DNA of 13,109 nt from a bacterium (Candidatus Gribaldobacteria) CG10_big_fil_rev_8_21_14_0_10_37_21 (GTDB taxonomy: Bacteria > Patescibacteriota > Minisyncoccia > Minisyncoccales > CG1-02-41-26). The position numbers and the translations under genes are program-made. This document shows, in pieces, positions 1-5,338 of the stretch. Location: NCBI GenBank assembly GCA_002773495.1, contig PFAX01000011.1:1-13109 (forward strand), written 5' to 3'. Each line of letters opens with the position of its first letter. Positions within the stretch are counted from its first letter, which is position 1. The notes under the pieces were generated by a model. That model was not told the DNA's origin. It saw only the letters and a list, made by a program, of their open reading frames with translations, and searched no databases.

Positions 1-11
1 AGTTTTTGTCT

Positions 12-40
12 TTGAGATAATTTATGGTAGTTCATATACT
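12..40 (+). promoter_or_regulatory. Sigma-70-type promoter for the minor pilin genes
   Basis: A -35 box TTGAGA (12-17) and a -10 box TATACT (35-40) are separated by exactly 17 bases. The expected start point is near 47, which leaves a leader of about 34 bases before the ATG at 81. Promoter consensus is established knowledge; use of this site is inferred. Confidence 0.5.
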
Positions 41-52
41 TCCATTATCTCA
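13..52. promoter_or_regulatory. Inverted repeat bracketing the pilin promoter, possible operator
   Basis: TGAGATAAT (13-21) is repeated as its exact reverse complement ATTATCTCA (44-52). The left arm overlaps the -35 box and the right arm covers the expected transcription start. That placement suits a repressor or looping site, but no regulator is known and chance is possible for 9-bp arms in AT-rich DNA. Confidence 0.3.
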
Positions 53-80
53 TTTTTCAACCTATTAAACAACACCTTTT

Positions 81-731
81 ATGTTAAACAAGAAAACAAT
101 ATTTACTTTTTCCAAGAGAAATCCCCATAAATTTCTAACGGGGTTTACTTTGATTGAAGTAATGATTACTTTAAATATTTTTATTTTTGTTTTTGTGGCT
201 TGTTTTGCTGTTTATTTTTTAGCCCAAAAGTTTTATCAAAAAGCTGAAAATAGAGCCGAAACCTTACAAAACGGCAGAATTATTTTAGAACGTTTAAATA
301 GAGAAATTCGCCAAGCTGTTGAGATTGTCTCAGCGTTTCCCCAATCGCCCGATTTGCCGAGCAATCCGCCTTTGTCTGAAATTGAATTTGAAGATGGCCA
401 CACCCCCTCGCCTTTTGCTTATTTAGGTAGCGACTATTATTATATTCGTTATTATTTAAACGAAGGCACGAATGAAGTTATTCGTCAAGACAGAGTTTAT
501 TGTTTTGAAGAATGTGGTGTTTGCTTATCTTATGTAAGATGGAATGATTTTCAAATACAAGGCGAAGAACAAATTAGCCCTCTGGCTTGCGATTTAGAAG
601 AAAGAGTTATCGGCGAATATGTTACGGGCCTTGCTATTTGGGGTGCTAATTTGATTGATATTACTTTGATTTTAGAAAAAAATAACGAAATAGTTAATTT
701 AAAGACAAAAATTGCTGGAAGAAATTTTTAA
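81..731 (+). CDS. Minor prepilin with N-terminal methylation motif (GspJ/PulJ-like)
   Basis: This is a type IV pilin-like subunit, probably a minor pilin that helps start assembly of a pilus or pseudopilus in the cytoplasmic membrane. The leader of 21 residues ends in FLTG, and prepilin peptidase should cut between G21 and F22. E26 is the conserved Glu at position +5 of the mature protein. A hydrophobic stretch at about 22-50 is the membrane and filament-core helix, followed by a helix rich in Q/N/R and a globular C-terminal domain. The pattern ENRAETLQNGRIILERLNRE resembles GspJ-type pseudopilins. A CFEECGVC cysteine cluster lies near residues 140-147. The gene overlaps the next one by 20 bases, so the two are probably co-transcribed and share one assembly role. 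The class of pilin (GspJ or another minor pilin) is less certain than the prepilin call. Confidence 0.85.
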   Translation: MLNKKTIFTFSKRNPHKFLTGFTLIEVMITLNIFIFVFVACFAVYFLAQKFYQKAENRAETLQNGRIILERLNREIRQAVEIVSAFPQSPDLPSNPPLSEIEFEDGHTPSPFAYLGSDYYYIRYYLNEGTNEVIRQDRVYCFEECGVCLSYVRWNDFQIQGEEQISPLACDLEERVIGEYVTGLAIWGANLIDITLILEKNNEIVNLKTKIAGRNF

Positions 732-2094
732 AATAAAAACTGAGCATCAAAAAGGGGCGATTTTAATTATTTGCCTTGTTTGTTTGGGTTTGCTAATTTT
801 TTTGGCTGGTTATTTGCTTTCATTTGCTCTAACCGGCTCTAAAATGGCCCAAGCTCAAGAAAAGGGTTTAAAAACATATTACTTAGCAGAAGCTGGCGTT
901 GCTGAAGCTATTTTTAAATTTAATAATGACCCTACTTGGAAAAATGCTTTTGAAACCTTACCCACCCCAGGAGATCCACTTTGCTCTTCCTGGGCGATTA
1001 GCCCTTTCTCTAGAACCCCAGCTTTGTTTTCTGATGGGAGCTATGTGGTTACAATAACCAATTTAGGTTGTGCTCAGGCAGAAATACAAATTGAAGCTAA
1101 GATAGCTCTTTTGAGTGGGTTTTTTTCCCAAAGAGTAGTTAAAGTAAAGGTATTTAAGGCCATGGGGAGCTCTTTAGAAGATTACAATGTTTTTTTAGGT
1201 GGGCCAAGCGAGAATTTACAAATAAATTTTACCAACCCTTTTAGAGTTCACGATGGGTCGCTTTTTTCAAACAAAGCTATTCGGGTCCAAAATTTAAGTT
1301 ATGTTGAAGTTGATAACAAGGCCTTAGCTGGTCAAAATATTTCTGTTACGGGCTTTTCCCAACTAATAGCGACAAGTTGTGCCAGTAATGTTTGCGAGGC
1401 GGGTTGTGATGCTGGAAACGAGTGCCCGCCAGAAGCGGTTTCTATGCCCTCTATTGACTTTGATTCTGGCGAGGTTAGTTCTTATATTTATCAAGCAGCC
1501 GTTGACGATTGTTCCTCTGTTAGAAGCGATGGCAAAACAAATTGCTTGTTTACCCCGAACGAGTTTGAAACGGTGATGTGGGATAATTACCCCTTGCTTT
1601 CCTTGCCTAGTAATGTTGTTGTTTATATAACAGGCGATTTCAATTTAAGAGCAGGTCAAAATTTAGTTATTAATGGTGTTTTAGCCGCTGACAGAGATAT
1701 AAGCTTGGGGGAGGATTTATGTTGGACAAGTTCAAACCCGCCTTTTGTTAGGTGCGGGAGTTCTCGTTTACAAGTGGTTAGGCCAGGCACTCCAGCTGAC
1801 AATTTTCCAGCTGGGCTTTTGTCTAAAAGAAAATTTAGCACTGGTGCTTGGCTTGATATTGGGGGAGAAGGTTTTAATGTTAACGGCTTAGTTTATTCTG
1901 GCGACGAAATGCGTTTTAGTTCTGTTGCGGCTTCTGTTTTGATTAGGGGGGCGATTGCTGGCAGAAAAATAACTTTTTCAAGTATGTGGGGCGGGATTGA
2001 TATTTATCTTGATGTTGATGTGGTGGTTGACACCTTTAAAAATGCTCAGTATTCCCCGATTATTACCATTGAACACTGGGAAGAAGAATACTGA
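712..2094 (+). CDS. PilX-like minor pilin / pilus assembly protein
   Basis: The N-terminus reads HQKGAILIICLVCLGLLIFL, a hydrophobic membrane helix at about residues 15-40. It is followed by KGLKTYYLAEAGVAEAIFKF, which is the AEAG-type signature of PilX N-terminal domain proteins. There is no Glu at position +5, as in many PilX-like proteins. The remaining 400 residues are a beta-rich exported domain with a cysteine-rich insertion at about 221-241 (CASNVC, CEAGC and NEC) that could form disulphides outside the cell. I chose the TTG at 712 because it is the only reasonable start before the hydrophobic helix, and it overlaps the upstream prepilin gene by 20 bases, as is common in this window. 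PilX family proteins are minor pilins; at 460 residues this one is far longer than classical PilX (about 160-200), so it may carry an adhesive or tip domain, which is inference. Confidence 0.7.
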   Translation: MLEEIFKIKTEHQKGAILIICLVCLGLLIFLAGYLLSFALTGSKMAQAQEKGLKTYYLAEAGVAEAIFKFNNDPTWKNAFETLPTPGDPLCSSWAISPFSRTPALFSDGSYVVTITNLGCAQAEIQIEAKIALLSGFFSQRVVKVKVFKAMGSSLEDYNVFLGGPSENLQINFTNPFRVHDGSLFSNKAIRVQNLSYVEVDNKALAGQNISVTGFSQLIATSCASNVCEAGCDAGNECPPEAVSMPSIDFDSGEVSSYIYQAAVDDCSSVRSDGKTNCLFTPNEFETVMWDNYPLLSLPSNVVVYITGDFNLRAGQNLVINGVLAADRDISLGEDLCWTSSNPPFVRCGSSRLQVVRPGTPADNFPAGLLSKRKFSTGAWLDIGGEGFNVNGLVYSGDEMRFSSVAASVLIRGAIAGRKITFSSMWGGIDIYLDVDVVVDTFKNAQYSPIITIEHWEEEY

Positions 2095-2096
2095 TT

Positions 2097-2117
2097 AACT
2101 AATAACTAATAACTAAT
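2097..2117 (+). repeat. Three tandem copies of AACTAAT
   Basis: Three perfect adjacent copies of the 7-base unit AACTAAT occupy 2097-2103, 2104-2110 and 2111-2117, just after the PilX-like stop codon. This is probably replication slippage in a spacer; no function is evident. Confidence 0.6.
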
Positions 2118-2125
2118 GACGAAAG

Positions 2126-2154
2126 TTGAAGTTAGCCAGTAATTTTTATATAAT
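2126..2154 (+). promoter_or_regulatory. Promoter of the pilM operon, likely leaderless
   Basis: A -35 box TTGAAG (2126-2131) and a perfect -10 box TATAAT (2149-2154) are spaced by 17 bases. A start seven bases downstream of the -10 would fall on the A of the pilM ATG at 2161, and no ribosome binding site is present. A leaderless message is therefore expected. Confidence 0.65.
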
Positions 2155-2160
2155 AAATTA

Positions 2161-3243
2161 ATGTTTTGGAATAAAAAATTTTTTGGGCTTGATATCTCTG
2201 ACTTTTCTTTAAAGGTAGTTCAAACACACAAAACAAAAGAGGGCTTTATTGCAAGCGCTTTTGGTTTTTATGATATTCCAGAAAAAATTATTGAAAAAGG
2301 CGAGTTAAAAAATGAACAGGTTTTAAGTAAACTTATTTTAAGCTGTTTAAAAAATAGCCAAGGCGAAGGCATAAAAACAAAAAATGTAGTTTGCTCTTTA
2401 CCTGAAGAAAGGTCATTTGTTGATGTTTTTCGAGTGCCTTTTATTGAAGAAAAAGAACAATTAGAACAAATTGTTTTAACTGAAGCTGAAAATAGAATTC
2501 CTTTTCCCTTAAGCGAAGTTTACTACGATTTTGAGGTAATTAGCGACCCCAAAGAAGTTGGAAATAAAAAAAGCTCCAGAGAAGTTATTTTGGCTGCTTG
2601 CCCTAAAAAAATTATTGACCCTTATTTTAATAGTTTAAAAAGAGCTGGCCTTTTCCCTTTAGGCATGGAGATAGAAAGCTTAGCTATAGCTCGAGCCATT
2701 TTTTCAGCTAAAAAAGTAAATGCTCCAACTTTGATTGTTGATTTTGGCCAAAATAAGACAAGTTTTTTTGTTTTTTCTAAAAAAGCAGTTCGGCTAACTT
2801 CAACGGTTCCCTGTTCAGCTAAAATGTTAACTTTAAGTATTGCTCAATCCTTGAAAATTTCAACAGAAAAAGCTAAAGCGCTTAAAGAAGCAGAGGGGCT
2901 TTCTGGCAAGCAAAAGGGCTTGGAAGCGATGGTGCCAGTTTTAAATGAGCTAGCCGAACAGATAAAGGCCTATTTAGCTTATTATAAATCGCATTTATCT
3001 AAAAATTACCCCGGCGAAGCAATCCAAAATATTTCTAAATTACTTCTTTGTGGGGGTGGGGCAAATTTGAAGGGCTTGGCTGAATTTTTGCAAGAACAGC
3101 TTAAAATGGATGTTAGCTTGGCGAATCCTTTAATTAATTTTAATTTGAAAATTCAAGCAAAAAAACTTAAAATTAAACAAGACAAAGCACTTTCTCTCAC
3201 AACAGCTTTTGGTTTAAGTCAAAAAGATGTTTATGAAGATTAA
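2161..3243 (+). CDS. pilM: Type IV pilus assembly ATPase-fold protein PilM
   Basis: PilM is a cytoplasmic actin-fold protein that binds ATP and docks on the N-terminus of PilN to link the pilus motor side to the inner-membrane PilN/PilO complex. The expected actin-like motifs are present: FGLDISDFSLKVVQ at about residues 8-21 (phosphate-1), LIVDFGQNKTSFFVF near 191-205 (phosphate-2) and LLCGGGANLKGLAEFL near 298-313 (adenosine site). The length of 360 residues matches the family (about 350). The ATG at 2161 lies at the predicted transcription start. The gene overlaps pilN by 11 bases, and the order pilM-pilN-pilO is the classical one, which makes the assignment firm. Confidence 0.93.
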   Translation: MFWNKKFFGLDISDFSLKVVQTHKTKEGFIASAFGFYDIPEKIIEKGELKNEQVLSKLILSCLKNSQGEGIKTKNVVCSLPEERSFVDVFRVPFIEEKEQLEQIVLTEAENRIPFPLSEVYYDFEVISDPKEVGNKKSSREVILAACPKKIIDPYFNSLKRAGLFPLGMEIESLAIARAIFSAKKVNAPTLIVDFGQNKTSFFVFSKKAVRLTSTVPCSAKMLTLSIAQSLKISTEKAKALKEAEGLSGKQKGLEAMVPVLNELAEQIKAYLAYYKSHLSKNYPGEAIQNISKLLLCGGGANLKGLAEFLQEQLKMDVSLANPLINFNLKIQAKKLKIKQDKALSLTTAFGLSQKDVYED

Positions 3244-3832
3244 TCTTCTACCAGATAGTCAAAAACAGGCCCTAAAACAAGAAAAAATAAAATTAAAAGT
3301 TTGGGTTGCTTTAGCTTATTTAGGGTTTAGTTTAGTTTTATTTTTTTGTGTTTTATTTTCTTTAAATTATATGGCCAAAGCGAAAGCTAAGAATTTTGTT
3401 GGCCAAACCATTGAGAAAAATAACCCTCAAAATCAAGAAAAATTTAAAACAACAAAAATTCAAATTGAAGGCCTCAACACTGAATTAGCTTTTTCAAGCC
3501 AGGTCTTGATAAATAAAATTTACTTTAGTGATTTTTTAGAGAGGATAGAAGGGATAACTCCAGCTGAAATTTACTTTGAAAGGATTCTTTTAAAAAAGGG
3601 CTCAAGAGAGGTGTCTAAAAGCGAAGGGAGCGAAGAAAAAGAAACCCAGTTTTTTGCTCAAGGCGAATTAGAAGGAATAGCCAAAACAAGAGAAAATCTC
3701 TATGATTTCAGAACTACTCTTTTAAATCAAGGGGCTTGGCTTGAAACTGTTTACTTTCTGCCTATTTCTTGGAAATTACCAATTAAGAGTGAGTTTTCTT
3801 TAAGCTTGCTTTATTTTTTACCAAAAAAATGA
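3233..3832 (+). CDS. pilN: Type IV pilus inner-membrane protein PilN
   Basis: PilN spans the cytoplasmic membrane once and pairs with PilO to form the alignment complex. Its short cytoplasmic tail binds PilM. The protein starts MKINLLPDSQK, and the INLLP tail is the conserved PilM-binding motif. One membrane helix lies at about residues 24-47, followed by a helical segment and a ferredoxin-like outer domain. I prefer the ATG at 3233 because the family starts almost directly with the K-I-N-L-L-P motif; an in-frame ATG at 3227 adds only two residues. The stop codon overlaps the pilO start as ATGA, which indicates translational coupling. The length (199 residues) fits the family (about 180-200). 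Confidence 0.88.
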   Translation: MKINLLPDSQKQALKQEKIKLKVWVALAYLGFSLVLFFCVLFSLNYMAKAKAKNFVGQTIEKNNPQNQEKFKTTKIQIEGLNTELAFSSQVLINKIYFSDFLERIEGITPAEIYFERILLKKGSREVSKSEGSEEKETQFFAQGELEGIAKTRENLYDFRTTLLNQGAWLETVYFLPISWKLPIKSEFSLSLLYFLPKK

Positions 3833-4434
3833 TTTTAACGACCAAAACACAAATAAAATTATCCATTCTTTTATTTTTAGGGTTAACCTGTTTAATTGTT
3901 ATTTTCGTTTATCGCCCCCTCTTTTTGAATTTAAAGAATAATTCAGAAAATTTAACCAAGAAAGCCAAAGATTTTTTTCAGGTTGAAAAAGAAATCAAAA
4001 GTGTTGAAAGTTTTAAAGAAATAACCCAAGAAAAGGCCACAGTTTTTTCTTTTTTAGATGATAGTTTTTTGAATTTTTCAGCCCCAGTTGAATTTTTTGA
4101 ATTTTTGGAAGGGTTAGTCCGTCAAGATAACCTTTTAGTTGATATTTCACCAAATGTTCGAGCGATAGGCCCCAAAGAGGGAGAAGAGGGAGAAGTCGTT
4201 TTTAAAAGTATTGAGTTTGAGGTTTTAAGCGGGGGCTCTTTTGAAGATACTTTGAGGTTTTTAAAAGAAATTGAACACAGCCCCTTTTTGCTTGAAACTT
4301 TAGAGGTTTCCTTAGACAAAATAACTGAAAAAACAACCCTCTCTGAAGAGTTTTCTTCTTTGAGGGCAGGGGAAGTTCTTTGTAGGGCTCGTTTTAAGGT
4401 AACAGCTAAAGAAAAAGATGCAATTTCAAACTAA
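3829..4434 (+). CDS. pilO: Type IV pilus inner-membrane protein PilO
   Basis: PilO is the partner of PilN: one N-terminal membrane helix, a coiled coil and an extracytoplasmic ferredoxin-like domain. Here the helix is at about residues 9-28 (LSILLFLGLTCLIVIFVYRP), followed by a charged coiled-coil-like stretch near 33-65 and an alternating beta/alpha domain containing FFEFLEGLVRQDNLLVDISP and SGGSFEDTLRFLKEIEHSPF, both of which are typical of PilO. It begins in the ATGA overlap with pilN and overlaps the next gene by 17 bases. Sequence identity within this family is low, so the position in the operon carries part of the weight. Confidence 0.85.
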   Translation: MILTTKTQIKLSILLFLGLTCLIVIFVYRPLFLNLKNNSENLTKKAKDFFQVEKEIKSVESFKEITQEKATVFSFLDDSFLNFSAPVEFFEFLEGLVRQDNLLVDISPNVRAIGPKEGEEGEVVFKSIEFEVLSGGSFEDTLRFLKEIEHSPFLLETLEVSLDKITEKTTLSEEFSSLRAGEVLCRARFKVTAKEKDAISN

Positions 4435-4765
4435 ACAAATAAAACAAAAAATCAAGAAGCTTTTTAAGGCCTTGTTTGCTAAAATATGGGTTATTTTAAT
4501 CGCCGGGCTTCTTTTAAGCCTGATTTTAGGGGGTCTTCTTTTTTGGAAATTTATTTTATTAGCCACTACGATAGAAGATGATGGTCCACCAGCTGTAGCT
4601 ATTAATAGGGTGCTTTTAAATAATTTTGAAACCAATTATTTAAAAGCCAAGGAGATCTTTGAGAAAACAAAGCAAATAGATTATTTAAACATTTTTAGAC
4701 CGGCTTATTCTATGCCAGCGCCAATTATAGAAGAAGAGAGCACAACGACAACCCCTGAAGAATAA
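4418..4765 (+). CDS. Small single-pass membrane protein, last gene of the pilM operon
   Basis: I do not recognise a family. The 115-residue product has a basic N-terminus (residues 1-22, rich in K and Q), one membrane helix at about 24-50, and an outer tail of about 65 residues. The tail includes FETNYLKAKEIFEKTKQIDY and ends in an acidic, Thr-rich run (EEESTTTTPEE). The start overlaps pilO by 17 bases, so it is very probably co-transcribed with pilM-N-O. Gene order matches the place of pilP in diderm bacteria, but neither the lipoprotein signal nor the HQ1 domain of PilP is visible. A role as an accessory anchor of the PilN/PilO complex is only a guess from position. Confidence 0.75.
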   Translation: MQFQTKQIKQKIKKLFKALFAKIWVILIAGLLLSLILGGLLFWKFILLATTIEDDGPPAVAINRVLLNNFETNYLKAKEIFEKTKQIDYLNIFRPAYSMPAPIIEEESTTTTPEE

Positions 4766-4896
4766 AGCGAATAAAGAAGACCTTTTGTTTGGGGTTGACC
4801 CCGTTAGAGGTTTATTGGTTTTTCCACATAGAGAAAATATGTTTCTTTTAAGGTATTACTTAGCTCTAAGGATTACCTATTTTACTTCTAACTGGG
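4766..4896. other. Structured intergenic region after the pilus operon
   Basis: No convincing gene is present. The region contains GGGGTTGACCCC (4791-4802), a short palindrome, and an imperfect inverted pair, 4795-4810 against 4885-4900, with 12 of 16 positions complementary. Between these arms, AGGTA and CTTAG pair with CTAAG and TACCT at about 4851-4878. It may be a degenerate mobile element or an untranslated RNA. A weak open frame (4785-4994) runs across the palindromes and is probably not translated. Confidence 0.35.
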
Positions 4897-4925
4897 TTGA
4901 CTTTACCCCTTTTTTAATTTATGAT
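4897..4925 (+). promoter_or_regulatory. Promoter of the tRNA-Arg(TCT)-tRNA-His unit
   Basis: A -35 box TTGACT (4897-4902) and a -10 box TATGAT (4920-4925) are separated by 17 bases. The expected start is near 4932, giving a leader of about 96 bases before the first tRNA, almost all of it palindromic. Confidence 0.65.
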
Positions 4926-4941
4926 AGTGGCAATACACCTG

Positions 4942-5001
4942 GGGCAGTTTTATACGCCTCGGCGGTCGCCTTAGGGCGACCATGCCTCGGCTAAACTGCC
5001 C
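4942..5001. repeat. Nested palindrome in the tRNA leader (REP-like)
   Basis: The outer arms GGGCAGTTT (4942-4950) and AAACTGCCC (4993-5001) are perfect reverse complements. The inner arms GGTCGCC (4964-4970) and GGCGACC (4975-4981) form a 7-bp stem with a TTAG loop. Two direct copies of GCCTCGGC (4956-4963 and 4984-4991) lie between the stems. This GC-rich nested structure in AT-rich DNA resembles a dispersed intergenic REP or miniature element. Confidence 0.6.
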
Positions 5002-5003
5002 AT

Positions 5004-5027
5004 GTAAGGGCGAGCAGTCGCCCTTAC
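5004..5027. repeat. Perfect 10-bp hairpin abutting the tRNA-Arg 5' end
   Basis: GTAAGGGCGA (5004-5013) and TCGCCCTTAC (5018-5027) are perfect reverse complements around a GCAG loop. The last base of the hairpin is immediately followed by the first base of tRNA-Arg(TCT). Its GGGCGA core is shared with the inner stem of the neighbouring palindrome, so both may belong to one repeat family. Confidence 0.7.
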
Positions 5028-5099
5028 GCTCCTGTAGTTCAATGGATAGAACAAGGGTTTTCTAAACCTTAAACAGAGGTCCGACTCCTCTCAGGAGCA
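5028..5099 (+). tRNA. tRNA-Arg(TCT)
   Basis: The full cloverleaf can be drawn: acceptor GCTCCTG with CAGGAGC, D-stem GTTC with GAAC, anticodon stem AGGGT with ACCTT around loop TTTCTAA (anticodon TCT, reads AGA), variable loop AAAC, T-stem AGAGG with CCTCT, and discriminator A. CCA is not encoded (CAC follows). The T-loop is TCCGACT, with C instead of the near-universal T at position 55, which is unusual. It is the first tRNA of a two-tRNA unit. Confidence 0.9.
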
Positions 5100-5102
5100 C
5101 AT

Positions 5103-5126
5103 AAATTTTTGTGCACGCAAAAATTT
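5103..5126. repeat. 9-bp hairpin in the tRNA-Arg/tRNA-His spacer
   Basis: AAATTTTTG (5103-5111) and CAAAAATTT (5118-5126) are perfect reverse complements around TGCACG. It starts four bases after tRNA-Arg and could mark a processing point. There is no U-tract after it, so it is not a normal terminator. Confidence 0.5.
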
Positions 5127-5154
5127 GAGTAGTTAGTAATGAGTAGTTGGTAAT
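5127..5154 (+). repeat. Two tandem 14-base repeats
   Basis: GAGTAGTTAGTAAT (5127-5140) is followed directly by GAGTAGTTGGTAAT (5141-5154), with one difference. It probably arose by slippage in the tRNA spacer, and no function is visible. Confidence 0.55.
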
Positions 5155-5191
5155 TAGGGCAAGGAAAAAGACATTTAAAACAAATATTTAT

Positions 5192-5263
5192 GGCGGCTAT
5201 AGTGTAGCGGTAACACTGTTCCCTGTGGAGGAGCCATCGCCGGTTCGAATCCGACTAGCCGCC
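5192..5263 (+). tRNA. tRNA-His(GTG)
   Basis: The acceptor stem is GCGGCTA with TAGCCGC, preceded by a genome-encoded G-1 (5192) that faces C73 (5263). This is the histidine identity pair. The D-stem is GTGT with ACAC, the anticodon stem GTTCC with GGAGC, and the loop CTGTGGA has anticodon GTG. The T-arm is GCCGG, loop TTCGAAT, then CCGAC, with one C-A mismatch at 50:64. CCA is not encoded. It is followed by a terminator. Confidence 0.92.
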
Positions 5264-5276
5264 CAAGCAAAACAAC

Positions 5277-5300
5277 AAACCCTTTTAGGAGGGTTTTTTG
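5277..5300 (+). terminator. Rho-independent terminator after tRNA-His, possibly bidirectional
   Basis: AAACCCT (5277-5283) pairs with AGGGTTT (5290-5296), loop TTTAGG, and a T-tract runs to 5299. On the opposite strand the stem is followed by a T-rich GTTTGTTG, so it could also end the htrA transcript that arrives from the right. Confidence 0.75.
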
Positions 5301-5338
5301 TTTAATCTGTTAAGGATTGAAGTTCTTAGATGTTTTAT

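Noticed and set aside
2..130. An open frame from position 2 to a TAA at 128-130, possibly the tail of an upstream gene
   Set aside because: It would overlap the prepilin gene by about 50 bases, has no recognisable motif, and crosses a good promoter. It cannot be excluded but is not supported.
4785..4994. 69-codon frame starting with TTG
   Set aside because: It runs through an imperfect inverted repeat, a promoter and half of a nested palindrome, and shows no protein family pattern.
2097..5154. Short tandem repeats considered as a CRISPR array
   Set aside because: The units are 7 and 14 bases, adjacent, with no spacers and no cas genes nearby.
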